This document shows, piece by piece, positions 37,956-46,734 of a stretch of 52,880 nucleotides of DNA. Source of the stretch: Thiotrichaceae bacterium (GTDB lineage: Bacteria; Pseudomonadota; Gammaproteobacteria; SZUA-140); NCBI GenBank assembly GCA_002401765.2, contig NVTY02000052.1, forward strand, positions 1 to 52,880, in the 5' to 3' direction. A program made the translations under genes and the position numbers. Position 1 is the stretch's first letter. Each line of letters opens with the position of its first letter. Under the pieces are notes generated by a model that worked only from the letters and a program-made list of their open reading frames with translations, had not been told where the DNA came from and searched no databases.

Positions 37956-38327
37956 TTAAATATCAAAGTTATGTTTAATGGATTCCGATATCGCGGCCAC
38001 CTCTTGAGGGGCATGCAATATATATATCTGCTCGCCAGCGCCATTGAAATAAAGGGCCATTCCCGCCTTGATTGGCGTGTGTTGGTTGAAATTGATACCG
38101 TTTGGGCTGCGTACATTGATCTTTACGAATTCAACCGTCTCTAAATATTCCTCCCGCAGTTGCTTAAAACCGTCTTTCAAGTTCACACTTATGCTGTCAT
38201 GACTGCTATAAAAAATCGCGATCACTGGTTTGCCTTGACCAATCAAACTAACCTTAGTGCTAAGCCCTGGTGGCAACATTGTCCACGCCACCATAATCAA
38301 ACCAACGCCAACCAGCAGATAAGCCAT
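37956..38327 (-). CDS. Membrane-anchored thioredoxin-fold-like protein (123 aa)
   Basis: N-terminal membrane anchor (AYLLVGVGLIMVAWTMLP), then a thioredoxin-like pattern: PVIAIFYSSHDS in the active-site position without any CxxC, a TVEFVKINV strand, and PIKAGMALYFNGAGEQI with a Gly-rich turn. It is probably non-redox. Lies between two copies of a compound repeat. Confidence 0.55.
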   Translation of the reverse strand: MAYLLVGVGLIMVAWTMLPPGLSTKVSLIGQGKPVIAIFYSSHDSISVNLKDGFKQLREEYLETVEFVKINVRSPNGINFNQHTPIKAGMALYFNGAGEQIYILHAPQEVAAISESIKHNFDI

Positions 38328-38865
38328 TAAAGATAGACTGACTGCGCCCCGTTGTCTGTCAAATGACAGTGCATGTTTTTTACTGACTGGATTAATTATT
38401 TAGACTGTTTCCTGTGCTTAATGCTAAATAACAAAAGCAAAATGGGGCGGGAAATCCGCCTATTTTACCTAGGGGTTCTGTAAATATTAAGTGCAGAGTT
38501 TAGCCTATTTTTTACCTCAGAATGGGATCAAAATAATTATCTGTCGTGTTTGAATCTAACGCTAGCATAGTGACAGCCATACTGTTTTAAGCGACTCTTT
38601 TCATCAGTAAAATCATACCTTTCAAAGAGTGAAGGGTGGTGTCGGCAGCTTTATAACACTTCGATTTAAAGACGCTATTTATACTGGAAAATACTGCTGG
38701 TTTAGACGGTGCACCGATGGGGCTGCAGCAATGCCTTGATGAAAAATAAATAGGATATGAATATATTGAATAGGGAATTCTTGGCCCTGAAGTGCATAGC
38801 CACCTAAGCTGCAATTTCAGCCATATGTTTCATCATTAAATCGGCAGGTGTTTTATGGACTGGTC
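38328..38865. other. Non-coding stretch before the second compound repeat
   Basis: AT-rich. A minus-strand frame at 38587-38814 has poor composition and no start signal and is not called. No RNA gene recognised. Confidence 0.3.
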
Positions 38866-39001
38866 TTTAAGCTGGCATCCAATTTAAACAGCACCCTACA
38901 CAGCCTGTTATTCCGGCAAGCTTTAGGCCGGAATCCAGTCTAAAGAGAGCCCTGTCTCAATTTGTCATCTTAAGTCTACGGTTTCGATTTCATGCTTTCA
39001 T
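38866..39001. repeat. Compound repeat, copy 2
   Basis: Shares TTTAGGCCGGAATCCAGTCT, the GAGAGCCC run and the TTTCGATTTCATGCTTT end with copy 1 at 37690-37878, in the same orientation. Confidence 0.65.
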
Positions 39002-39133
39002 GGCAATATAAAAATACGGCTATTAATAGATGTTTGTTTGTGGCATGTTTAGTTGTGGTTGTAAAAGGGTAGGTTTTTTGTTTGATGAGGCTTCTAGTGT
39101 TTAGTCGGGCTGTTATCAAGACTGGTAGCCGGG

Positions 39134-39168
39134 ATGTCAGCGACTGGTTTCGACCCGAAGCGGACGTT
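39134..39168. repeat. Dispersed palindrome, copy upstream of the RT gene
   Basis: ATGTCAGCGACTGG...CCCGAAGCGGACGTT, a degenerate copy of the palindrome at 42740. It lies 78 bases before the RT start. Confidence 0.55.
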
Positions 39169-39246
39169 AACAATCAAAAAATACAATGCGATCTCAACTA
39201 GCGGTGTACTTTATGAAAATCAATTATTGATAGGTAAACATATTAT

Positions 39247-40878
39247 ATGTCTGATGTAACTTTAGATCATTTTAAACGTGCGGCTACAGATATTGGTGCC
39301 CACGGTGATAATGATACACTTCCATTTGATTTGGATAATCGTTTTGTAAAAGATAAACAAGATGAACTTGCTGAAATGGCATATGAGTATTTTTGTAAAG
39401 TAGACGGCCAAAATCGTAAAGTCGCAGCAAAAACAATTAACGCACTACAAATTTTCTCTGAACGACTGCTCGTTCCTACTGGTTCATCTGGATTTCGCAT
39501 CACAACTAAACTACATCCATTTTGGAATATATACTTTAATGGCCTTGGTGTTGCGATAGCCGAAAAGCACGAACCTCACCGCAGTGATAACGCCCACTCT
39601 TATCGTTATATCGAGGGTAACGATAGATTGTTTGATCGCAGCAAGTCATGGCGTGCTTATCGAGAAGCCACACTTGCCGATGAGATGTTACAAAAAGATG
39701 GTGCAGTGATTGTTCAAACTGATATCTCAAGTTTCTATGAGCATATCTACCATCATCGCCTTGAAAATTGTATTGATGATTTGCTCTCAGATAACTCGAC
39801 AGTTGCAGTCCAAATCGATCGGCTTTTAAATAAATTTTCATCTGGTAGGTCTTTTGGGTTACCGGTTGGTGGGCAGGGATCAAGGATACTTGCCGAACTA
39901 CTAATGTCCTCAGTTGATCAAATGCTTAATGATGAAGGTGTTATTTGTCATCGATATGTTGATGACTTCACGCTTATTACTGAGTCGCAGGAAAATGCAT
40001 ATCGTGCTTTAGCAGTTTTATCTCATGCTTTAGCAGATTATGGGTTGTCGTTAAACAGATCGAAAACAACAATTTTAAGCGCAAAACATTATAAAGATTA
40101 TGTCACCACTCAGTTAGGAATAACAGATGACGAAAGTAAAGCACTAAGGGAAATTGATTTACATTTTGACCCATATTCAGATTCGGCTGATGAAGATTAC
40201 GATGAACTTAAAGAAACAGTACATAAACTAGATATTCAAGTTCTATTGAATTTAGAATTAAAGAAGGCTCAACCAGATACGTTTTTAGTAGCTCAAGTAG
40301 GAAGAACATTAAAGTTTCACCACCCAAATGTTGCCATACAGCTCTGTGCCACGTTGTTACATTCAAAAAATCTGCATGCTTTTAGGGCTTCTTGGTCAAC
40401 TATAATGAGGGGAGTTGCTGCTATCCGTGCCGATGAAAAGAACAAAGATATTTTTGATGGCATAGATAAATTTCTCGATAAAATTCCTACAGATTCCTCT
40501 CATCTTATACAAGCTGAGGCCAACTGCCTTCATTACCTTAAAACTATCAGGTTTAAGCGAAATAATAAAAGAGCACGGTTTGTTTTAGAGACCTATAACA
40601 CAACAACTTCAGAATCAGTCAAAAGAGCCTGTATAGACTGCTGGCGTATTTGGAAAGATCGACCTAGATTTATTCACCTAAGAAATCAATGGCAAAAAAT
40701 TGGCGCAGAGGAACAGCGTATGGTATGGCTAGCTTTTGCGGACTTAGGTGACGAGGGGAAACATTCTCGAACTCAAGTTCAGCTATCATTGCCGCAAGCT
40801 TGGGCATTGGGTATCGAACAAAATGGGAAAACCCTTTTTTCTGAACTTTACAAAGATTGGAGCAAAGATGGTATATAA
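39247..40878 (+). CDS. Reverse transcriptase of the unknown-group/Abi (defence RT) type
   Basis: 543-residue protein with the RT palm. Catalytic D159 in VQTDISSFYEHIYHH, the LPVGGQGSRILAELLM block (205-220), the metal-binding YVDD at 237-240, and a motif like LNRSKT (269-274). The N-terminal 110 residues and the C-terminal 260 residues are alpha-helical and match no retron or group II intron architecture. There is no maturase, no HNH and no msr/msd recognised. This layout suits DRT/UG or Abi-type RTs, which act in phage defence. Base composition is AT-richer than neighbours. The next gene starts inside its 3' end. Family class cannot be assigned by eye. Confidence 0.88.
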   Translation: MSDVTLDHFKRAATDIGAHGDNDTLPFDLDNRFVKDKQDELAEMAYEYFCKVDGQNRKVAAKTINALQIFSERLLVPTGSSGFRITTKLHPFWNIYFNGLGVAIAEKHEPHRSDNAHSYRYIEGNDRLFDRSKSWRAYREATLADEMLQKDGAVIVQTDISSFYEHIYHHRLENCIDDLLSDNSTVAVQIDRLLNKFSSGRSFGLPVGGQGSRILAELLMSSVDQMLNDEGVICHRYVDDFTLITESQENAYRALAVLSHALADYGLSLNRSKTTILSAKHYKDYVTTQLGITDDESKALREIDLHFDPYSDSADEDYDELKETVHKLDIQVLLNLELKKAQPDTFLVAQVGRTLKFHHPNVAIQLCATLLHSKNLHAFRASWSTIMRGVAAIRADEKNKDIFDGIDKFLDKIPTDSSHLIQAEANCLHYLKTIRFKRNNKRARFVLETYNTTTSESVKRACIDCWRIWKDRPRFIHLRNQWQKIGAEEQRMVWLAFADLGDEGKHSRTQVQLSLPQAWALGIEQNGKTLFSELYKDWSKDGI

Positions 40879-41638
40879 TCGCCGTCCTATGAAAGATCCT
40901 CGCACAGTTGCTCGCGAAATCCCTGGGATATTTGATATTATCTTTCCGCAGTTAACTTCAGGAGTTGTTTCTTATTTCAATGCGCAGGTGATAGCTTTTC
41001 CTGACTTAGACGCTCTACCAATTGAACTCGTACAATCCAGCTCACTGCAACCAGCTATGTTATTTGAAATTGCTTTTGCAAGAGGAGAGCAAATTTTAAA
41101 TGGGATTTCTAAAGCTAATTGGGATGATTGCTTAAGCGTTGCAACCGGAAGGCAACGACATCACTTTGATGCCCAATTACCAGACAAACTCCTGCCTGCT
41201 GACACAAAGGCTTCTGAATGGGTTGCTAGTAATCTTGTAGCCATACTCCATAGCTTTCAAACGGAAGCCCCCAATTATAAGCTAATCCACTCACCAGAAA
41301 TAGCAGGCTATCAATGGATATCATCAGGCCATGGCGATTTTTCGATAGGCTCAACACTAATCGAAGTGAAATGCACAGGCAGAAATTTTAGATCTGCTGA
41401 TTATCGACAAGTTTTAATGTACTGGTTACTTAGTTATGCTTCTGCAATAGAGCATGATACTAATGAATGGATAAATATCACTCTCGTTAACCCCCGTAGA
41501 AATTGTGTCGTTGTATTACCTTTTGATGAAATTATTGAAATAACGGCTGCTGGAAAATCGAAGGTTGAGATACTTGAGCTTTTCTCTTCAATGATGGGAG
41601 ATTTAGCACTCAAATCTCTCCCTGAGTTTCGGCTTTAA
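40868..41638 (+). CDS. PD-(D/E)XK nuclease with QxxxY motif, partner of the RT (256 aa)
   Basis: The core GHGDFSIGSTLIEVKCTG gives D157, E166 and K168, followed by Q181-VLM-Y185. This is the D...ExK...QxxxY signature of RecB/Cas4-like nucleases. The N-terminal 130 residues are helical and unrecognised. The ATG at 40868 lies inside the RT gene (11-base overlap) with TTGGAGC upstream, so the two are translationally coupled. A longer frame from 40748 is a shadow. A two-gene RT plus nuclease unit suggests processing or degradation of nucleic acid as part of an anti-phage response; the function is inferred. Confidence 0.82.
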   Translation: MVYNRRPMKDPRTVAREIPGIFDIIFPQLTSGVVSYFNAQVIAFPDLDALPIELVQSSSLQPAMLFEIAFARGEQILNGISKANWDDCLSVATGRQRHHFDAQLPDKLLPADTKASEWVASNLVAILHSFQTEAPNYKLIHSPEIAGYQWISSGHGDFSIGSTLIEVKCTGRNFRSADYRQVLMYWLLSYASAIEHDTNEWINITLVNPRRNCVVVLPFDEIIEITAAGKSKVEILELFSSMMGDLALKSLPEFRL

Positions 41639-41660
41639 TAAGTATGAGTTGCTAACTTGA

Positions 41661-41684
41661 ATGACCGCTAATGGCCGGTTTGTT
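41661..41684. repeat. Dispersed palindrome, copy between nuclease and protease genes
   Basis: ATGACCGCTAATGGCCGGTT matches the first half of the copy at 42740; its second half is diverged. Confidence 0.6.
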
Positions 41685-41742
41685 AATATTTTTCTATGTG
41701 CTATAACGAGCCAAATCAGACGGTTATAGAATAGGTGAGAAT

Positions 41743-42720
41743 GTGATTTCAAATGACCCCCTAAATAGAAAATGGTTAGATGTTTCAGCTACTAACCCAA
41801 ATCTAGTAAATGAATTCAGGCCAACCATCGTTTCATTTTTGGGCTTTGACCTCAATAGAAATCCCCAGCTTATGGGGACTGGATTTGTTATTGCGGGCGA
41901 TAAAAAATATGCGGTTATTCTTACAGCAAAACATGTTATTGACGGGTTACAAAAATTTCAAAAACCAACAAAGCACGCCTCATCTGCTGTAGCTGGTTTT
42001 TTTATTCCGCCCAAAGTATCCCTAAAACCACAGCATTTAAAGGTGGTGTGGATGGGGCAAAACGCTGCATTGATGATGAATGTAGTCTATGTCTTCTATT
42101 CTGATCAGTTGGATATAGCATGTTGTGTAGTTGTGCCTCAAGAAAAAGAAGATAAGTTTTTGCCTTTCTCAATACCGCTTGATTGTCGAACGCCATCAGT
42201 CGGGGATGCGGTTCATATGATTTCCTGTGCCGGAATGAAGACTTCAGAAATTACTGCCCCAAGTGCACAAAATAGTTTAGGCCAAACTTTGAAGATAGAG
42301 CGTTCGGTAAATATCAGGATAGGGAGCGTAACTGGTATCCATAATAGTGGGTATGATCAGTATAAATTCCCTTGTTTTACGACTTCTATTCCTGCTGAAC
42401 ATGGAATGAGTGGCGGCTTCGTTTATTTGCCTGATCATGGCAAAACTATTGCTGCTTGTGGTGTGGTTTCTTCAGATAGAGATACCACTCATAAATTAAG
42501 AGAAAATATGTGTAGCGAAGAAGAGTCTATAATTTCCTGCACATGGCCTGCGCTTGGTTTAAGTGTCCCAGATAGCATTTCTCCTGATGGAGTTTTATCG
42601 AAGGAAACGATTTACGAGATGATTAAAATGGGAAGGATGCCTGTATATGAAAATAGCGTAGATCAGTTCGAAATCATTAAACTCGCGGGTGATGATTATC
42701 GTGTACAACGTAAGACTTAA
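41743..42720 (+). CDS. Trypsin-like serine protease (325 aa)
   Basis: A trypsin-fold peptidase with a full visible triad: H64 (ILTAKHVID), D124 (DQLDIACC) and S223 (EHGMSGGFVY). The oxidoanion region GTGFVIAG precedes the His. There is no signal peptide, so it should act in the cytoplasm, unlike Deg-type proteases, and no PDZ domain follows. The GTG start has AGGTGAG upstream. It lies 105 bases after the nuclease gene, with a palindromic repeat between, so co-transcription is uncertain. Cytoplasmic trypsin-like proteases occur as effectors in several anti-phage systems; membership here is inference. Confidence 0.75.
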   Translation: MISNDPLNRKWLDVSATNPNLVNEFRPTIVSFLGFDLNRNPQLMGTGFVIAGDKKYAVILTAKHVIDGLQKFQKPTKHASSAVAGFFIPPKVSLKPQHLKVVWMGQNAALMMNVVYVFYSDQLDIACCVVVPQEKEDKFLPFSIPLDCRTPSVGDAVHMISCAGMKTSEITAPSAQNSLGQTLKIERSVNIRIGSVTGIHNSGYDQYKFPCFTTSIPAEHGMSGGFVYLPDHGKTIAACGVVSSDRDTTHKLRENMCSEEESIISCTWPALGLSVPDSISPDGVLSKETIYEMIKMGRMPVYENSVDQFEIIKLAGDDYRVQRKT

Positions 42721-42739
42721 AGGATTTAATCTAATCACA

Positions 42740-42768
42740 ATGTCCGCTAATGGCCGAAAGCGGACGTC
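42740..42768. repeat. Dispersed palindrome, best copy
   Basis: TGTCCGCTAATGGCC followed by GAAAGCGGACGTCC; the GTCCGCT and AGCGGAC arms pair. It lies 20 bases after the protease stop. Confidence 0.7.
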
Positions 42769-42961
42769 CGGGAACCCAAAGCCTATATCGAAAAATCTTA
42801 TCTAGACAGCCATGATAAGCCATCTCAATCATGGTGGCAGTAAGTTACTGGTTTATTAAGCCATACCTGTTTTTATAACGATGAGTGTTTTGTTTGTCGT
42901 TAATAAGATAATTAGAGTTGATCCACGGTGTTGAGAAAATAAAGAGAGATAGAACTCTCTT

Positions 42962-42998
42962 TAGACTGGATCCCGTTTAAAAGCACAACGGGATGACG
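42962..42998. repeat. REP-like hairpin (ATCCCG...CGGGAT)
   Basis: TAGACTGGATCCCGTTT and ACAACGGGATGACG form an inverted pair of the same family as 43150 and 44288. Confidence 0.55.
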
Positions 42999-43149
42999 TG
43001 AATAAAGGGGGCGGTGACAAATTAATATAGTTCTCATTTGGGCGTAATGTTCGATAGAGAAAATGAATTAAGAAATAGATCCAAAGCTATGTTGTACCAT
43101 GGGTCAGGACACTTGAAATACCAGCATCCATCGCTGTTAGAGCAGTGGT

Positions 43150-43180
43150 CTCTGGATACCGGCCTTCGCCGGTATGACGG
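43150..43180. repeat. REP-like hairpin (TACCGGC...GCCGGTA)
   Basis: TCTGGATACCGGCCTTCGCC continuing GGTATGACGG; perfect stem ATACCGGC/GCCGGTAT. The remaining 42769-43331 interval shows no gene. Confidence 0.6.
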
Positions 43181-43331
43181 TTAACTAGGTTTGTGCAGGT
43201 AGTTATCAGCCCTGGTTGAATGGAGTAAACCTCAGGTTATACGCCAAGGATGAAATTCCCCTGAGCGTACATCCTTCAGTCGCGTAAAAGGCACTCAACC
43301 CATCCCACGAAGTGAGCGCGCATCTGCTACC

Positions 43332-44063
43332 ATGTTTCAATTTGCGAATGACACCATGCCCGAAAAAATCATCAACCAACTAGACCCCGCCTGGAAAACC
43401 CATTTCGAACATGAGTTCGCGCTGGACTACATGATCAAGCTGCGCGAGTTCCTGAAAACCGAGAAACAGAACAGGCAGGTGATCTACCCGCTAAGTGATC
43501 TCTGGTTTAACGCCTTTTTACAGGCACCCTTTGAACAAATCAAAGTGGTGATTGTGGGGCAAGACCCTTACCACGGTGAAGGCCAAGCGCATGGATTGAG
43601 TTTTAGTGTGCCAGATGGGATCAAGATTCCGCCGTCGTTGCGTAACATCTACAAAGAGCTCAATCGTGATTTGGGGATGGCTATTCCAACCTCGGGCAGT
43701 TTAGAGGCGTGGGCTAAACAGGGGGTGTTGTTGCTCAACGCCTCACTCACGGTACGTGCCGGTGATGCTAATAGCCATAGCAAGCAGGGGTGGTTGCGAT
43801 TTACTAATAGTTGTATTCAACACATTAACCAACACAAAGACGGCGTGGTGTTTCTGGCGTGGGGGCGCTTTGCGCATGGTGTCTGTTCGGTGGTGGATAC
43901 TTCTAAACATTGTGTGATTAAGACTTCGCACCCCAGCCCGCTGGGGGCGAGTAAAACTGGTAGGGACTTTAGTGCATTTATTGGCTCGGGCTGTTTCTCG
44001 TTGGCGAATGAGTATTTAATTGCGCAGGGTGAAAAGCCTATCGATTGGGTGTTGTCGGAATAA
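43332..44063 (+). CDS. ung: Uracil-DNA glycosylase (Ung)
   Basis: Removes uracil from DNA at the start of base-excision repair. Family 1 signature GQDPYHG at 76-82 with catalytic D78, PPSLRNIYKEL, and the C-terminal HPSPLGASKTG carrying the second active-site His. 243 residues, close to E. coli Ung. The ATG at 43332 is used; one at 43356 (MPEKIINQ) is also possible. Confidence 0.96.
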   Translation: MFQFANDTMPEKIINQLDPAWKTHFEHEFALDYMIKLREFLKTEKQNRQVIYPLSDLWFNAFLQAPFEQIKVVIVGQDPYHGEGQAHGLSFSVPDGIKIPPSLRNIYKELNRDLGMAIPTSGSLEAWAKQGVLLLNASLTVRAGDANSHSKQGWLRFTNSCIQHINQHKDGVVFLAWGRFAHGVCSVVDTSKHCVIKTSHPSPLGASKTGRDFSAFIGSGCFSLANEYLIAQGEKPIDWVLSE

Positions 44064-44099
44064 AGCGGTTACTATTTGTGGGCATCGGCCGTTTTAAGG

Positions 44100-44178
44100 T
44101 GTCATTGCGAGGAGCGGAGCGACGCGGCAATCTCGGATCCTGTGCGGTGAGATCGCGTCACTGCGTTCGCGATGACAA
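44100..44178. repeat. REP-like inverted repeat, TGTCATTGCGAG family, second copy
   Basis: TGTCATTGCGAGGAGCGGAG at one end and TTCGCGATGACA at the other, matching 14088-14177. Further short GATGACA units follow to about 44230. Confidence 0.7.
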
Positions 44179-44287
44179 TGCAGAGGCTATTGCGCGATGA
44201 CAATACTGAGGCATTACACGATGACAGTTCGGTGGGCGTTGGATGGATGAGTGGGTGCGGGTGGTTTGTCGTTTTTTGATGGTTTTC

Positions 44288-44321
44288 TGGGTCCCGGCTA
44301 AAAGCATGCCGGGATGACGGT
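44288..44321. repeat. REP-like hairpin (GTCCCGGC...GCCGGGATGACGG)
   Basis: CTGGGTCCCGGC pairs with GCCGGGATGA around TAAAAGCAT. Same family as the hairpins at 42962 and 43150. The rest of 44179-44432 holds no gene. Confidence 0.6.
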
Positions 44322-44432
44322 GGAGTGTTGCCGGGGTGGCGCTGGAATATTGCTAGGGTGACGGTGTGATAGGGTGCCTCTTTGCTCTGTTTAGCCGTGT
44401 CGGGATGACGATAGACAAGGCTGATTTATTGG

Positions 44433-45689
44433 TTATTTAAACCGCCGCTGCGCATCCACGGTTAACCCTAAACCCACACTGCCAAAACGATCCCCTTCAA
44501 CGATTTCACAATCATTAAAGATCGCTTGCACTGCATTGCGTACTGAGGGTAGGGCAGTGGTGCCGCCAGTGAGGAAGACGCTGTTAATCTGTTCGGGTTT
44601 GAGTTGTGCACTTTTCAGGCTTGCTTTTATTGTTTCGCGAATGCCGCGGATTTCTGCCTGAGTGGCCTCATCAAACTCACTGCGTTGGCAAGTTAGGCTA
44701 AGTGATTGCTCGATGAAGTCGAGGTCGAGTTCGGTATCTAATTGGCTGGCGAGTCTGATTTTGCATGCTTCGATCTTGCCAATTAGGCGGTGGCCATCCT
44801 GGTTCTTGAGCAGGCGAACGAGGCGATCCAGCAGCTGCGGCTGTTCACAGTGGGTGCGGAATTGTTCCATCTGGTGAATGTTTTTGGGGTCGTATTGATG
44901 ATGGATCAGATGCCAGGTGGCGAGGTTGAAATAGGGGGCGCTGGGCAGTTTCAGGCGTGAGCCTTCATTCATGTGGCTGTTCATGCCGAGTGCGGGCATC
45001 GCTTTGTCGAGGTTAAAGCGTCGATCAAAATCGTTACCGCCGATATGCACGCCGGTGGTGGCGAGGATGTCGTCAATGCGGTTGGCTTTGTGTTGATTGT
45101 CTGGCGAGAGACGAATGATGGTGAAGTCAGAGGTGCCGCCACCGATATCGACAATCAGCGCCAGCGCTTCCTGTTGTAGCTGTTGTTCGTAATTGAGCGC
45201 AGCGGCGATCGGTTCAAACTGGAACGCTACCTCTTTAAAGCCGACGTCGCGGTAGATCGCCTCAAGGGCTGCCTGCGCAGCATCATCAGCGGCTTTGTCA
45301 TCATCCACAAAGTGAACTGGGCGACCAGCTACCACGTGTTCTAGTGGCGCATCCAATTGCGACTCGGCGCGTTGTTTCATCTCGTCAATAAACTCCGCGA
45401 TGATCTGCGGGTAATTGAGTTGGTATTGTTGGATCTGGGTGGTCTCAAGCATCAGTGGCGTGCCGAGGATGCTTTTCAGTGAGCGCATAAAACGGCCGTA
45501 TTCACCGTCGATATAGTCATTGATCGCGGTGCGGCCGAAGGTTGTTTTATTATCTTCAAAATCGAAAAAGAGCGTGCTGGGTAGCGTCAGTTGGCCACCT
45601 TCCATTGGCAGTAGTGTTGGCTGGCCATCTTTGATAACCCCGAGGGTTGAGTTGGAGGTGCCGAAATCGATGCCGCAAATCGCGTTCAT
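44433..45689 (-). CDS. YegD-like Hsp70-family chaperone (418 aa)
   Basis: Actin/Hsp70-fold ATPase without a normal substrate-binding domain. Nucleotide-binding motifs: phosphate 1 GIDFGTSNST at the start, phosphate 2 ALIVDIGGGTSDFTIIRL, and the adenosine loop VFLTGGTTALPSVRNAV. E. coli YegD is the closest known type; its role is unclear. A TTG start at 45704 is possible, but the ATG at 45689 gives the canonical MNAICGIDFG beginning. Confidence 0.88.
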   Translation of the reverse strand: MNAICGIDFGTSNSTLGVIKDGQPTLLPMEGGQLTLPSTLFFDFEDNKTTFGRTAINDYIDGEYGRFMRSLKSILGTPLMLETTQIQQYQLNYPQIIAEFIDEMKQRAESQLDAPLEHVVAGRPVHFVDDDKAADDAAQAALEAIYRDVGFKEVAFQFEPIAAALNYEQQLQQEALALIVDIGGGTSDFTIIRLSPDNQHKANRIDDILATTGVHIGGNDFDRRFNLDKAMPALGMNSHMNEGSRLKLPSAPYFNLATWHLIHHQYDPKNIHQMEQFRTHCEQPQLLDRLVRLLKNQDGHRLIGKIEACKIRLASQLDTELDLDFIEQSLSLTCQRSEFDEATQAEIRGIRETIKASLKSAQLKPEQINSVFLTGGTTALPSVRNAVQAIFNDCEIVEGDRFGSVGLGLTVDAQRRFK

Positions 45690-45803
45690 TAAACGTGGTC
45701 TCAAATCATAAAAACAGAGCGCGTGACTATACTGGATGTGCGGGTGCGGGTCATCTTTGGTTGCGGATACAATGTTGCTTTTTAATCAGGTAATTCTGTG
45801 GTC

Positions 45804-46445
45804 ATGGCAAAACCTTTAAATAGCGGTGTTACTAACGGCGCTGGTACGGTGATCGTGCTCGATTTCGAGACCTCAGGGCTTTCACCCAATCCGGGTGACC
45901 GTGCGATTGAGGTCGGCGCGGTGCGCATTGAGAACGGTGTGATTACGGATCGCTTTCAACGTTTGATGAATCCGGGGCGACGCATCGATGGCTTTATCGA
46001 ATCCTATACCGGCATCACCAATGCGATGCTGGCAAAGGCGGCGCCTTGTGCGGAGGTGATGGATGAGTTTGCCGACTTTATCGGCGACGATGACCTGGTG
46101 GCGCATAACGCCTTGTTTGACCAACGTTTTCTGAATGCTGAACTGAAGCGGGTGCAGCGTCGATACGGCGGTTCGTTTGCCTGTTCAATGTTGGCTGCAC
46201 GTAGGCTTTACCCCGATGCCTTTAATCATAAACTCGGCACGTTGGTGGAATATAAGGCGCTATCCCATGGCGGCACCTTTCATCGTGCACTGGCGGACGC
46301 CGAGATGACGGCCTATCTCTGGCTGGCAATGTTGGCAGACATTGAGCGAGACCATGCGTTGGAGAGTGTTAGCTTTGAGGTAATGCAGAAGTTGACTAAA
46401 GTGCCAAAGGCGTCGGTAGATAAATTTTTTCAGCGGTATCACTAA
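45804..46445 (+). CDS. DEDDh 3'-5' exonuclease (DnaQ-like, about 213 aa)
   Basis: Exonuclease motifs in order: [41 protein letters not shown] (DEDDh type with His). Similar in size to stand-alone proofreading-like exonucleases such as ExoX and DnaQ-like proteins; the polymerase-binding tail of the true epsilon subunit is not evident. Start either the GTG at 45798 or ATG at 45804. Divergent from the Hsp70-like gene. Confidence 0.88.
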   Translation: MAKPLNSGVTNGAGTVIVLDFETSGLSPNPGDRAIEVGAVRIENGVITDRFQRLMNPGRRIDGFIESYTGITNAMLAKAAPCAEVMDEFADFIGDDDLVAHNALFDQRFLNAELKRVQRRYGGSFACSMLAARRLYPDAFNHKLGTLVEYKALSHGGTFHRALADAEMTAYLWLAMLADIERDHALESVSFEVMQKLTKVPKASVDKFFQRYH

Positions 46446-46734
46446 AGGTTGTTGAGAGTAGTGCTTAGTGAAGCGCTATCCGTCATCCCCTATATGGACT
46501 CTCCCTTTTTTGCAACAACAATTCACTAAAAGTAAGATGCCTCCTCGCTGTTCCGCATGGGTAAAAGGGATAGAATCATCTGTTTTGAATTCTGGAGGAG
46601 GGCGAGTGCCTTTATTCCCTCGATACGTATTCTGCATCCCTGGCTTTTTAAGCGTTTTGACGCCAGAACCAAAGCCCAGTGCGTTAGTAGCGTACGCTGG
46701 GATCTGCGCGAGGGGTGCAGGGTAACCGGCATTC
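46446..46734. other. Stretch without a supported gene
   Basis: Both strands are open in several frames but no frame has a start signal or recognisable family. The minus-strand frame at 46476-46751 looks like read-through of conserved non-coding sequence downstream of the AraC gene. Confidence 0.3.

Noticed and set aside
38587..38814. 75-aa minus-strand gene
   Set aside because: Cys/Ser-rich random-looking composition, no ribosome-binding site, no family.
39134..42768. Integron cassette array with attC sites
   Set aside because: The palindromes lack the GTTRRRY/RYYYAAC cores, the copies are few and no integrase is visible.
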